64,000 bases of DNA, from positions 372,001 through 436,000 of the forward strand of contig NZ_JBFAHM010000007.1 of NCBI RefSeq assembly GCF_040654195.1, given 5' to 3'. The first letter of the stretch is position 1. Each line of letters opens with the position of its first letter. This document shows positions 50,335-59,055 of this stretch, piece after piece. Below the pieces are notes generated by a model. That model had not been told where the DNA came from. It searched no databases and saw nothing but the letters and a program-made list of their open reading frames with translations. The position numbers and the translations under genes were made by a program. The stretch is from Hamadaea sp013361475 (GTDB taxonomy: Bacteria > Actinomycetota > Actinomycetes > Mycobacteriales > Micromonosporaceae).

Positions 50335-51546
50335 CTAAATATCCGCAAATGGCGCAGTTCCGGACAGAGGCACGGAAACGACCTCACCGATGACGGTGAT
50401 GACCGGCGTACGCAGATCGGCGGCGGCCGCCGCGATCTCGGCGAGCGGAGCGCGGACGACGACCTGCTGGGACGTCGTGCCCTCCTGGATCGCCGCCGCT
50501 GGGGTCGCCGGGTTCCGTCCGGCCGCGATCAGGGTCGACGCGATCTCTGCCAGGTGCCGCAGTCCCATCAGCACCACGACGGTGCCTCGCGACCGGCCCA
50601 GCGCGGTCCAGTCGACCAGCGACTGCGACGACGAGGGCGCGAGGTGGCCGGAGACCACGGTGAACTCATGGGTGACGCCGCGGTGGGTCACCGGGATCCC
50701 CGCGACGGCGGGCACCGAGATCGCGCTGCTGACGCCGGGCACTACGACCACCGGTACGCCGGCCTCAGCGCAGGCCAGCGCCTCCTCGCCGCCCCGGCCG
50801 AAGACGAACGGGTCGCCGCCCTTGAGGCGTACGACGAACTTCCCGGCGAGCGCCCGCTCCACGAGCAGCGCGTTGATGTGCTCCTGCGCCGCCGCCGCAC
50901 CGTAGGGCAGCTTGGCGACGTCGACCACCTCGACCTCGGGACGCAGCTCGTCCAGCAGTACGCCGGGCGCGAGCCGATCGGCGACCACCACGTCGGCGGC
51001 GTTCAGCAGCCGCCGTCCCTTGACCGTGATCAGCTCGGCGTCGCCCGGCCCGCCGCCGACGAGGGCGACCGTCCCGGGCAGCCGATCGGTGTCCGCCGAG
51101 GACGCCAGCAACGCCGCGATCCGGTCGCGCACGCTCATCGACAGCCGGGGCGATCCTCCGCCCAGCACTGCCACGGTCACCGGCCCGTGCCGGGTCACCG
51201 CCGGGGTCCACGCGGTTGCCGCGTGCCGGTCGTCGGCGCGTACGCAGAACACCCGGAGTTCCTCGGCCACCGAACTCACCTCAGCCGCGGCAGCGGGGTC
51301 GTCCACGGCGACGTGCACCAGCCAGGCACCGTCCAAGTCGGACGGTTCGAAGGGCCGAGCGCGCCACTGGAACCGGCCCGCGTCACGCAGTCCTTGCAAG
51401 GCGGGCGTCAGGTCGGGCGCGACGACGAGCAGATCCGCGCCCGCCTCCAACAACGCCGGGATGCGTCGCGTGGCGATGGCGCCCCCGCCGACGACCACCA
51501 CCCGGCGGCCGTCCAGCCGCAGACCGAGGGGGTACAACGTGCTCAT
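50335..51546 (-). CDS. cysG: Siroheme synthase/uroporphyrinogen-III C-methyltransferase (CysG-type)
   Basis: 403 residues. The N-terminal 150 are a precorrin-2 dehydrogenase/ferrochelatase domain: LRLDGRRVVVVGGGAIATRR, IPALLEAGADLLVVAPDLTP, FCVRADDRHAATAWTPAV. From about residue 160 the SAM methyltransferase domain follows with GTVALVGGGPGDAELITVKG, RRLLNAADVVVADRLAPG, VRLKGGDPFVFGRGGEEALA and VVPGVSSAISVPAVAGIP. It makes precorrin-2 for siroheme and cobalamin. The ATG overlaps cobT in ATGA, tying it to B12 synthesis. Confidence 0.95.
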   Translation of the reverse strand: MSTLYPLGLRLDGRRVVVVGGGAIATRRIPALLEAGADLLVVAPDLTPALQGLRDAGRFQWRARPFEPSDLDGAWLVHVAVDDPAAAAEVSSVAEELRVFCVRADDRHAATAWTPAVTRHGPVTVAVLGGGSPRLSMSVRDRIAALLASSADTDRLPGTVALVGGGPGDAELITVKGRRLLNAADVVVADRLAPGVLLDELRPEVEVVDVAKLPYGAAAAQEHINALLVERALAGKFVVRLKGGDPFVFGRGGEEALACAEAGVPVVVVPGVSSAISVPAVAGIPVTHRGVTHEFTVVSGHLAPSSSQSLVDWTALGRSRGTVVVLMGLRHLAEIASTLIAAGRNPATPAAAIQEGTTSQQVVVRAPLAEIAAAAADLRTPVITVIGEVVSVPLSGTAPFADI

Positions 51547-52601
51547 TTCTCCGTGACACCAGCCGAGTCGAAGGTGGCCACCTCGTGCAGTACGCGTACC
51601 GCCGAGGCGACGATGGGCAACGCGAGCAGGGCACCGGTCCCCTCGCCGAGCCGCAGCCCGAGATCGAGCAGCGGATCGAGATCGAGGTGCGCGAGCGCGA
51701 CCGCGGCCCCCGGCTCGACCGAGAGGTGGCCGGCGATCAGGGCGGTCGCGGCGTCCGGCGCGAGTTCGACCGCGGCGACCGCCGCCGAGCAGGCGATGAC
51801 CCCGTCCAACAGCACCGGTACGCGTCGCGCCGCCCCGCCGAGGATGAGCCCGGCGAGCGCGGCGTGTTCGAGGCCGCCCACGGCCGCCAGTACGCCGACC
51901 GGGTCGGCCGGGTCCGGCTGGTGCATCTCCAGCGCCTTGCGGATGACGGCGATCTTCTTGCTGTGGGTGTCGCTGTCGATGCCCGTTCCGAGGCCCGTGA
52001 CGCGCCCCGGATCGGCCCCGGTGAACGCCGCGATCAGGGCAGCGGCGGGTGTGGTGTTCGCGATGCCCATGTCGCCGGTGATGAGGATGCGCGTACCGGC
52101 GTCGACGAGCTGGTGGGCGACGGTGATGCCGACCTCCAGCGCGCGTTCGGCCTCCTCACGCGTGAGCGCGGGCTCGACGGTGAAGTCGCGGGTGCCTGGC
52201 CGGACCTTGGCCGCCACGAGTTTGGCCTCGTCGGGCAGGGTCGCGGCCACCCCGACGTCCACCACCGTCACGTGCGCGCCGGTCTGCCGAGCGAACGCGT
52301 TGACCACCGCGCCACCGGCCACGAAGTTGGCGACCATCTGGGCCGTGACCTCCTGCGGCCACGGAGTGACGCCTTGCGCGTGTACACCGTGGTCACCGGC
52401 GAAGATCGCGACCGTCGCCGGATCGAGCAGCGGCGGCGGGCATACCCCGGCCAAGCCGCTGAGCCGGATCGACAGCTCCTCCAGGGTGCCCAGCGAGCCG
52501 GCCGGCTTGGTCAGCCGGCCGTGGCGGGCGCGGGCGGCGTCCATCGCGGCGGCGTCGAGCGGCCGGATCGCGGCGACCGTCCGCCGCAACAACTCGCTCA
52601 T
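51543..52601 (-). CDS. cobT: Nicotinate-nucleotide--dimethylbenzimidazole phosphoribosyltransferase
   Basis: Makes alpha-ribazole phosphate for the lower ligand of cobalamin. 352 residues from the ATG at 52601, which overlaps the previous stop in ATGA. HGRLTKPAGSLGTLEELSIR, ATVAIFAGDHGVHAQGVTPW, GDMGIANTTPAAALIAAFTG, GLGTGIDSDTHSKKIAVIRK and the C-terminal LDLGLRLGEGTGALLALPIV (catalytic Glu) are all present. Confidence 0.96.
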   Translation of the reverse strand: MSELLRRTVAAIRPLDAAAMDAARARHGRLTKPAGSLGTLEELSIRLSGLAGVCPPPLLDPATVAIFAGDHGVHAQGVTPWPQEVTAQMVANFVAGGAVVNAFARQTGAHVTVVDVGVAATLPDEAKLVAAKVRPGTRDFTVEPALTREEAERALEVGITVAHQLVDAGTRILITGDMGIANTTPAAALIAAFTGADPGRVTGLGTGIDSDTHSKKIAVIRKALEMHQPDPADPVGVLAAVGGLEHAALAGLILGGAARRVPVLLDGVIACSAAVAAVELAPDAATALIAGHLSVEPGAAVALAHLDLDPLLDLGLRLGEGTGALLALPIVASAVRVLHEVATFDSAGVTEK

Positions 52602-53638
52602 GTCAGCACCTCTCGCAGTTGGTCGACGAACGCGTCGGTGGTCGCGGTGTCGCGGACGGCGACGCGTAACCAGTCCGGACCCAGTCCGGGGAAAGTATCG
52701 CCCCGCCGGACCGCCCAGCCCCGCAGGCGCAGCTGCTCGCGTACGCGCGCGGCACCGGTCAGCCGAACGAGCACGAACGAGCTGCTCGGCTCGCCGGCCA
52801 CGGTCACGCCGGGCAGCGTACGCAGGGCGCTCACCAGATGGGCGCGCTCTTCCACCAGGTGGACGGCGATCTCGTCGGCCGCGCGCCGGGCCTCGTCGCT
52901 CGAACAGGCGACCGCCGCGGCCAGCGCCGGCGTGCTCACCGGCCACAGCGGAGCGACCGCGCGCAGCGGAGCCAACAACTCGGGCGCGCCGAGCAGGTAC
53001 CCGATCCGCAGCCCGGCCAGGCCCCACGTCTTGGTCAAGCTGCGCAACACCAGCAATCCCGGCAGATCCCGCCGATGCGCCAGACTTTCCGGCTCCCCCG
53101 GCACGGTGTCCGCGAACGCCTCGTCGACCAGCAGCACCCGGCCCGGTCGCGCCAGCCGTTCCAGCGTCCGCACGGGATGCAGCACCGAGGTGGGATTCGT
53201 CGGATTCCCCACCACCACCAGGTCCGCGTCGTCCGGCACGTCCGCCGGGTCCAGGACGAACGGCGGCGGCAGCACGAGCCGCCGAACCTCGTGGCCCGCG
53301 GCGCGCAGCGCCGCCTCCGGCTCGGTGAACTGCGGATGCACGATCAGCGGTGTGCGTACCCCTAGGCCTTGCGCGACCAAAGTGAACGCCTGGGCCGCGC
53401 CCGCGGTCAGCAGCACCTCGCTGCTCGCGCGCTCGTGCCGGGCCGCGACCGCCGCGCGGGCCGCGCGATCATCCGGATACGCCGAAAGCTGTGCCAGGGA
53501 TTCGGCGAGGGGCGTGGCGAGCCACCCGGGCATGGGCGCGAGCCGGACGTTGACCGCGAGGTCGACGTAACCGGCGCCGACCTCGGCATCGCCGTGGTGA
53601 CGAAGGTCGGGCTCGGGCGTGATCTCGGGGTGTGCCAC
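52598..53638 (-). CDS. cobC: CobC/CobD-type PLP enzyme (threonine-phosphate decarboxylase-like)
   Basis: 346 residues of the aminotransferase fold I. VDLAVNVRLAPMPGWLATPL, LSAYPDDRAARAAVAARHER, LLTAGAAQAFTLVAQGLG, VVVGNPTNPTSVLHPVRTLE, and VLRSLTKTWGLAGLRIGYLL with the PLP Lys. The protein is closest in style to Rv2231c-type CobC and histidinol-phosphate aminotransferases; the link to cobT and cysG supports production of aminopropanol phosphate for cobalamin. It heads the minus-strand cob operon. Confidence 0.9.
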   Translation of the reverse strand: MAHPEITPEPDLRHHGDAEVGAGYVDLAVNVRLAPMPGWLATPLAESLAQLSAYPDDRAARAAVAARHERASSEVLLTAGAAQAFTLVAQGLGVRTPLIVHPQFTEPEAALRAAGHEVRRLVLPPPFVLDPADVPDDADLVVVGNPTNPTSVLHPVRTLERLARPGRVLLVDEAFADTVPGEPESLAHRRDLPGLLVLRSLTKTWGLAGLRIGYLLGAPELLAPLRAVAPLWPVSTPALAAAVACSSDEARRAADEIAVHLVEERAHLVSALRTLPGVTVAGEPSSSFVLVRLTGAARVREQLRLRGWAVRRGDTFPGLGPDWLRVAVRDTATTDAFVDQLREVLT

Positions 53639-53731
53639 GTCGTTAGGAGATCACAGGGGGTTGTCGCGTAGCCGACGGAGGGCCGCTTTTCCTCGCGCCG
53701 TTTGTCGCTTTCAATCACCTCTAAGCGGGAC

Positions 53732-55981
53732 ATGTCCTACCTTGGACTGGTGATAAAGCGCACCCTCTCCGCGACCGGCCGCCTGACACCGATCCTTCGA
53801 GCCGGGCTCATCTCCGGCGTCATCGTGGCCGCGGTGACCTACCCACTGGCCGCCGTGGGCGGGCTGGGGGTGAAGTCCGGATTCGACTGGTACCAAGCGC
53901 TCCCCGCGGAGCTGACGGTGCAGCCGCCGGCGCAGACCACCTACGTCTACGCCAACGACGGCAAGACGCTGCTGACCACGTTCTACGAAGAACACCGCAA
54001 GTACACGCCGATCAGCGAGATGTCGGAAAACATCCAGCACGCCATCGTGGCGAGCGAGGACGCCCGCTTCTACGAGCACAACGGCGTGGACGTCAAGGGC
54101 ATCGCGCGGGCCTTCGTGGCGAACCACAACTCCGGCCAGGTGACTCAGGGCGCCTCTACGCTGACCATGCAGTACGTCCGGGCGACCCTGCGCGACGGCG
54201 CGCAGACCCCGGCCGAGGTACAGCAGGCGACCGAGCAGACCAGCGGCCGCAAGATCCGGGAGATCCGGCTGGCCGTCGCGCTCGAGAAGAAGATGTCCAA
54301 GCAGGAGATCCTGGAGCGCTACCTGAACGTGGCGTACTTCGGGCACCGGGCGTACGGCATCTTCGCGGCGGCGCAGATCTTCTTCTCGAAGACGCCCAAG
54401 GATCTGACCGCGACCGAGGCGGCGACGCTGGCCGGTCTGGTGCAGGCGCCGTCGCTCTACGACCCGGCCGCCTCCGACCAGCGGGCGGCGACGGAACGCC
54501 GCAACTACGTGCTTCAGCGCATGTCGGACCTCGGCTATCTGTCCACCGACGAGGCGAAGAAGGCGGCCGGGCAGCCGATCAAGCTGAAGATCACCAACCC
54601 GCCGAACGACTGCATCTCGATCGCGCCGAAGCTGAACAGCATGGGGTACTTCTGCGACTTCTTCAAGTCGTGGTGGATGTCCCAGCCCGCGTTCGGCAAC
54701 AACCCGGCCGAGCGTGAGGCCAAGCTGCGCCGCGGCGGCTACCGAGTGGTGACCTCCATCGATCCCCGCGTCCAGGCGGCCGCGCAGAAGAACGTGCTCG
54801 CCAACGTGAGCAAGACCAACCCGTACGCCCACGGCCTCGTGCTGGTGCAGCCGCGTACCGGGATGGTCAAGGCGATGGGGCTGAACCGGACGTACTCGCT
54901 CGACCAGAGCAAGAACGGCGTGAACACCGACTGGAACAAGGCGGGCAAGATCCCGGGCACGTACCCGAACACGGTGAACCCGCTCAACGGCGGTGGCTTC
55001 AACGGCGCGGGCTACCAGGCCGGATCGACGTTCAAGATGTTCACGCTGCTGGCGGCGTTGCAGGCCGGCTTCAAGATGAACCAGTCCTACTACTCACCGC
55101 AGCGCCTGGTCTCCAAGTACTGGGCGGGCTGGGGCGAACGCGGCTCCTGCGCGGGTGGCCGGTGGTGCCCGACGAACGCCAGCGGCGCGATGACCGGTAC
55201 GCAGAACATGTGGACCGGCTTCGGGAAGTCCGTGAACACCTACTTCGTGCAGCTGGAGCAGGCGGTCGGCTCCGACGCGGTGGTACGCATGGCGGAGAGC
55301 CTCGGGCTGACCTGGCACAACGACATCGACAAGATGATGTCGACCTATCCGCGGAGCAAGACGTGGGGCGCGTTCACACTGGGCGTCGCCGACACCACGC
55401 CGCTGGAGATGGCCACGGCGTACGCCGCGGTCGCCGGCGACGGGCTCTACTGTGAAGCGCTGCCGGTGCAGGCGATCAGCAACCCGGACGGCTCCCCGAC
55501 GACCTGGACCAACGAGCAGGGCCAGACCGTCGAGGTCGCGGCGCCGCGCTGCAAGCAGGTCGTCCGCCCGGAGGTCGCCCGCGCGGCCGCCGACGCCGCC
55601 CGCTGCGTCACCGGATACGGCGCCTCGAGGGGCGGCTGCGGCAGCTGGAACACCACCGGCAGCAGCGTCTACAACATGCTCGGCCGTCCGATCGCGGGCA
55701 AGACCGGTACCACCGACGACACCCGCGCGGCCTGGTTCGTGGGCTTCACGCCGGAGTACGCGGCGGCCAGCTTCATGGCCGACCCGGACAACCCGTTCCA
55801 TGCCGTCGGCGACTGGAACTACAACGTCCCGCTGCAGGCGGTCGCCTGGACCCTGCGGGACGCCCTGAAGGGGCAGCCGATCCGGTACTTCACCCCGCCG
55901 CCGACCTCGATCCTGGGCAAGGGAACCTACGTGGCCGCACCCCAGGACGCCGCGCCGAAGAAGAAGAACCGCCGCCGCTAG
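53732..55981 (+). CDS. Class A penicillin-binding protein (bifunctional)
   Basis: 749 residues from the ATG at 53732; the exact start is uncertain because a GTG at 53750 is equally possible. A transmembrane helix (about residues 21-42) is followed by a GT51 transglycosylase domain with HAIVASEDARFYEHNGVDVK (catalytic Glu near 109), QGASTLTMQYVRATL and LERYLNVAYFGHRAYGIFAA. The transpeptidase half has GSTFK (Ser432), the SVN motif in GKSVNTYFVQLEQ, and KTGTT at 657. It polymerises and cross-links peptidoglycan outside the membrane. The C terminus ends in a basic KKKNRRR tail. Confidence 0.96.
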   Translation: MSYLGLVIKRTLSATGRLTPILRAGLISGVIVAAVTYPLAAVGGLGVKSGFDWYQALPAELTVQPPAQTTYVYANDGKTLLTTFYEEHRKYTPISEMSENIQHAIVASEDARFYEHNGVDVKGIARAFVANHNSGQVTQGASTLTMQYVRATLRDGAQTPAEVQQATEQTSGRKIREIRLAVALEKKMSKQEILERYLNVAYFGHRAYGIFAAAQIFFSKTPKDLTATEAATLAGLVQAPSLYDPAASDQRAATERRNYVLQRMSDLGYLSTDEAKKAAGQPIKLKITNPPNDCISIAPKLNSMGYFCDFFKSWWMSQPAFGNNPAEREAKLRRGGYRVVTSIDPRVQAAAQKNVLANVSKTNPYAHGLVLVQPRTGMVKAMGLNRTYSLDQSKNGVNTDWNKAGKIPGTYPNTVNPLNGGGFNGAGYQAGSTFKMFTLLAALQAGFKMNQSYYSPQRLVSKYWAGWGERGSCAGGRWCPTNASGAMTGTQNMWTGFGKSVNTYFVQLEQAVGSDAVVRMAESLGLTWHNDIDKMMSTYPRSKTWGAFTLGVADTTPLEMATAYAAVAGDGLYCEALPVQAISNPDGSPTTWTNEQGQTVEVAAPRCKQVVRPEVARAAADAARCVTGYGASRGGCGSWNTTGSSVYNMLGRPIAGKTGTTDDTRAAWFVGFTPEYAAASFMADPDNPFHAVGDWNYNVPLQAVAWTLRDALKGQPIRYFTPPPTSILGKGTYVAAPQDAAPKKKNRRR

Positions 55982-56044
55982 CCCTTGGGCCCGTTGAGGT
56001 CCAGATCACGGATATGCATGCGATCTTGGACTGATTTAGCAGGC

Positions 56045-56110
56045 ATAACCGCGATCTGACGGTTATCGCTACGGATGATCATCGGGGCCTACGCGACCGC
56101 GTGGGCCCCG
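56045..56110 (+). promoter_or_regulatory. Two hairpins between the PBP gene and the lipoprotein gene
   Basis: ATAACCG/CGGTTAT (56045-56051 and 56060-56066) and CGGGGCC-(TACGC)..(GCGTG)-GGCCCCG (56083-56110). The second ends 15 bases before the lipoprotein ATG and would sit in its leader, or it may terminate the PBP transcript. Confidence 0.5.
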
Positions 56111-56125
56111 ATATCGTCTCGCTCC

Positions 56126-56680
56126 ATGCCCGCCTCTCGTTTCGCCGCGCTGGCGGCCCTTCTCCTCGTCGGCGCCCTGACCGCATGTTCGGGCGGCGAC
56201 CCGGTGCCGGCCGCGGTGGCCTCCACGTCGGCCGCTGCGTCGCCCAGCCTCTCGGCCGAGGCGTCGGCCGCCGCGTCACCATCGCCCACCGCGTCGCCCT
56301 CGCTGCAGGCCGGCGTTTCGCCGAAGCCGACGAAGTCCCCGACACGGGCGCCGTCCCCCTCGCCAAAGCCGAAGCTCAAGCTCAAGTCGATGACCTTGAG
56401 TGTCACCCTGACGAGCACCGAGGTCGTTGCCACGGTCCGGCTCACCACGAGCGGTTACGGCACCGGCAACGTCGAGGTCTCGCTGCCGACCTCGAGCTCG
56501 GTGTCACCGAAGTACTTCAGCGTGACCGGCACCGGCTCGAACACGTTCACCCGGACGGCGAGATGGGCGCGAAGCGCCGCGTGCAGAGGCGGCCCGCAGC
56601 CTGTCGACGCCTATTTCCGCTACGGCTCCAAGTACGGCTCGTCCGCGCCCATCTTCCCGACCGAGACGCTCGAGTGCTGA
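56126..56680 (+). CDS. Putative secreted lipoprotein
   Basis: 184 residues from the ATG at 56126 (MPASRFAALAALLLVGALTA) with lipobox LTAC at residues 18-21. A long Ser/Ala/Pro-rich linker with PSPKPK repeats follows. The C-terminal 80 residues form a small beta-rich domain (MTLSVTLTSTEVVATVRLTT, DAYFRYGSKYGSSAPIFPTE) with two late Cys. No family is recognised. It is monocistronic; the neighbouring GNAT gene is convergent. Confidence 0.75.
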   Translation: MPASRFAALAALLLVGALTACSGGDPVPAAVASTSAAASPSLSAEASAAASPSPTASPSLQAGVSPKPTKSPTRAPSPSPKPKLKLKSMTLSVTLTSTEVVATVRLTTSGYGTGNVEVSLPTSSSVSPKYFSVTGTGSNTFTRTARWARSAACRGGPQPVDAYFRYGSKYGSSAPIFPTETLEC

Positions 56681-56703
56681 GCGCCGGATGACGATGCGAT
56701 CCG

Positions 56704-57270
56704 TTATTTGAGGTCGGCGGCGACGAGCGACCAGACCTCGAGGTCGACCCGGCCGCTGTGCACGAACCCGGCGTTGCGCATGAGGCCCTCATAGGTGAAG
56801 CCGGCCTTCTCCGCCACCCGGCGGGACGCCAGGTTGCCCGGGGCGACCCGCAGCTCGACCCGCTGGAAGCCGTGCTCCAGCAGCAGTGCCAGGCTGAGCG
56901 CGTCGACCGCTTCGGGGGCGAAGCCGAACCCGCGCATGTCGGAGGCGACGGCGTAGGAGACCTCGGTCACCCGGGCCGCCCAGTCCGTGCGCTTGGTCCA
57001 CAGCGAGCCGATCAGGGCGCCGTCCTCACGACGGACGATGCCGTAGTGGTCGCCCGCGCCGCTGTCCCGGCGCTCCGTGGCCAGCTCGGTACACCAGGCC
57101 CGGCCCTCGATCTGCCCGAACTCCTTCGGGAACGGCAGCCACCGCTGGACGAGCTTGTCGGCGAAGATCTCGCCGACCGGCTTCGCGTCGTCCGCCTCCA
57201 GGGGGCGTACGTCGAGCCGGGGGGTGGCTACGGTCAGGGTGGGGAAGCGCCGCACCGCAACTTCCGACAT
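56704..57270 (-). CDS. RimJ/RimL-type GNAT acetyltransferase
   Basis: 188 residues. FPTLTVATPRLDVRPLEADD is the typical RimJ/RimL opening. SYAVASDMRGFGFAPEAVDA is the acetyl-CoA loop, and VELRVAPGNLASRRVAEKAG with FTYEGLMRNAGFV completes the family pattern. The substrate may be a ribosomal protein or a small amine; it cannot be told. It is divergent from SURF1. Confidence 0.9.
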   Translation of the reverse strand: MSEVAVRRFPTLTVATPRLDVRPLEADDAKPVGEIFADKLVQRWLPFPKEFGQIEGRAWCTELATERRDSGAGDHYGIVRREDGALIGSLWTKRTDWAARVTEVSYAVASDMRGFGFAPEAVDALSLALLLEHGFQRVELRVAPGNLASRRVAEKAGFTYEGLMRNAGFVHSGRVDLEVWSLVAADLK

Positions 57271-57419
57271 GCTGACTCCGATCGCTCGGCGAGCCCGGGT
57301 TGCCCAGGGCCAAGGGGCACCTTACCCAATGTTCTGTCGGGATGCTGCTCTTCGTGCTGGACGTCCGCTGACAAGATGCTCCCAATCGGTGATCGCCCTC
57401 ACATGGGTACGCTCGGCTG

Positions 57420-58226
57420 GTGCGTACTGTTCTGACCGCCCGCTGGCTGGGGCTCTTCGTCGCGGCGCTGGCCCTGGCCGCGATCATGGTGTTCCTCGGC
57501 CGTTGGCAGCTCGACCGCTACGAGCTGCGCTCCGGGGTGAACGACCGGATCGCCGCCGGCGAGAGCGGCGAGCCGGTTGCGGTGGCCTCGATCCTGCCGC
57601 GCCCCGACGGCGACGCCGGCACGGTCGGCCCGCGTACGCCGGACGACGCCGCCTGGCGCCGAGTGTCCGTCACCGGCGTCTACGACAGTGCCCGTGAACT
57701 GCTGGTACGCAACCGAACCGGCGAGGGTCAGACCGGTTTCGAAGTCGTCACGCCGCTCGTGCAGGCGGACGGGACGGCCGTCTTGATCGACCGTGGCTGG
57801 ATTCCGGCCAACCCGAAGGGCCCGACCGTCGCGCCGGAGGTGCCCGCCGCACCCACCGGCACGGTGACGGTGACCGGCCGCGTGCATCCCTCCGAGAGCG
57901 GTGGGACCGACACGGTGACGGTGGACGGCAAGACGCAGATCCGCCGGATCGCCACCGGGCCGATCGCGCGCTACCTCAACCAGTACGCCGTCTACGACGC
58001 GTACCTGCTGGCAGTGGACGGCACGCCCGGCGTGACGGCCGTGCCGGTGGCGGTGCCGACGCAGAACACCTGGCAGAACGCGGCGTACGTGGTGCAGTGG
58101 TGGCTGTTCGCCGGGCTCACCCTGGTCGGCTTCGTCTACCTGCTGCGCAAGGAGATCAAGCAACCGGCGTCGGCCAAGCCGGGCGATCGGGTGGACGGCT
58201 CCCAAGAGCCTGCGCCCGTCCCCTAA
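57420..58226 (+). CDS. SURF1-family cytochrome oxidase assembly protein
   Basis: 268 residues. The N-terminal helix (WLGLFVAALALAAIMVFLG) runs into RWQLDRYELRSGVNDRI, the SURF1 GxWQxxR motif. Later blocks are WRRVSVTGVYDSARELLVRN, GFEVVTPLVQADGTAVLIDR, GWIPANP and a second helix (VVQWWLFAGLTLVGFVYLLR) near the C terminus. SURF1 proteins help assemble haem-copper oxidases. TACGCT (57408-57413) is six bases before the GTG, a leaderless layout. Confidence 0.92.
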   Translation: MRTVLTARWLGLFVAALALAAIMVFLGRWQLDRYELRSGVNDRIAAGESGEPVAVASILPRPDGDAGTVGPRTPDDAAWRRVSVTGVYDSARELLVRNRTGEGQTGFEVVTPLVQADGTAVLIDRGWIPANPKGPTVAPEVPAAPTGTVTVTGRVHPSESGGTDTVTVDGKTQIRRIATGPIARYLNQYAVYDAYLLAVDGTPGVTAVPVAVPTQNTWQNAAYVVQWWLFAGLTLVGFVYLLRKEIKQPASAKPGDRVDGSQEPAPVP

Positions 58227-58236
58227 CCTGGTGGCC

Positions 58237-58791
58237 ATGACCGTCTCGGAGCCGGATCCCACCCCGGTCGACCCCTTCATGACGACGCACGCCCTGCCTC
58301 CGGCGTCCCCGGCGGCGGCGTATCCGGCGTACCCGCCTGCGGAACCGTCCTATCCGTACGCCGAGCCGTCCTCGCCGGCGGCCCCGGCACCGGCCTCGGC
58401 ACCGGTCGAGGCGGCCCTGCCGGTCGCACCCGCCCCGCCGTTGCCGATCGTGGCCCGGGTCGGCGAGATCTCGGTCAGCTCGACGACGATCTACACCCCG
58501 ACGGGTGAGATGCCGCTCCGCGGCTCGCAGTGGGTCGTGACCGACCAGTGGCAGGCCCACTCGAAGATCCCGACCTGGGCCATCCTCCTGTGCATCCTGA
58601 CCTTCTTCTGCATCCCGATCTTCAACTTCCTGTTCCTGCTGGCCAAGGAGACCTACTACACCGGCATGGTGGTGGTCAGCGTGACGAGCGCGGGACGGCA
58701 CTACGTGGCCCGGATTCCCGTGAACAGCCAGGTGCAGGTCGCAACGCTGCAGAGCCAGGTGAACTACATCCGGTCCCTGGCCGCCCTCTGA
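58237..58791 (+). CDS. Proline-rich protein with a single membrane helix
   Basis: 184 residues from the ATG at 58237, seven bases after TAACCT (58224-58229). The first 80 residues are Pro/Ala/Tyr-rich (AYPAYPPAEPSYPYAEPS). A beta-rich segment (ARVGEISVSSTTIYTPTGEM) precedes a hydrophobic helix (TWAILLCILTFFCIPIFNFL), and a short domain (YTGMVVVSVTSAGRHYVARI) ends the protein. Similar proteins occur next to SURF1 in relatives, from memory. Function unknown. Confidence 0.8.
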   Translation: MTVSEPDPTPVDPFMTTHALPPASPAAAYPAYPPAEPSYPYAEPSSPAAPAPASAPVEAALPVAPAPPLPIVARVGEISVSSTTIYTPTGEMPLRGSQWVVTDQWQAHSKIPTWAILLCILTFFCIPIFNFLFLLAKETYYTGMVVVSVTSAGRHYVARIPVNSQVQVATLQSQVNYIRSLAAL

Positions 58792-58855
58792 CGCCCTAGA
58801 CCCACGAAGCGCGCCAGATCCGCTAGATCCGCGCCAGATCCGCAACGCTAGATCC

Positions 58856-58920
58856 GCGCTGGATCAGGGATCCTGGTCGAATCTTGAGGCAAGATTCGAC
58901 CGAGATCCCTGATCCAGCGC
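58856..58920. repeat. Palindromic repeat family A, copy 5
   Basis: Arms 58856-58886 and 58890-58920 (GCGCTGGATCAGGGATCC.. and its inverse) with two mismatches and a 3-base loop. It carries the GGGATC/GATCCC pair found in copy 2. On the left, GCGCCAGATCCGCTAGATCC-like strings are repeated at 58811-58856. Confidence 0.92.
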
Positions 58921-59020
58921 AAGGAACGGGCCGCCAGCGCAAGGAACGGGCCGCCAGCGCCAAGGAACGGGCCGCCAGCGCAAGGAACGGGCCGCCAGCG
59001 CAAGGAACGGGCCGCCAGCG
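58920..59020. repeat. 20-bp tandem repeat, five units
   Basis: CAAGGAACGGGCCGCCAGCG occurs at 58920, 58940, 58961, 58981 and 59001, identical except for one inserted C at 58960. The array starts on the last base of palindrome A5. It fills the gap before the M20 dipeptidase stop at 59056. Confidence 0.95.
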
Positions 59021-59055
59021 CCATGAAGCCAGCGCCGCGAAGGCGCGGCCGGAAG

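Noticed and set aside
47709..50393. 894-codon plus-strand frame across the Abi, propeller and deacetylase genes
   Set aside because: It runs through three real genes and owes part of its length to the 33-bp tandem repeat, whose period is a multiple of three.
58920..59020. Tandem array as a CRISPR
   Set aside because: Units are contiguous with no unique spacers and there are no cas genes.
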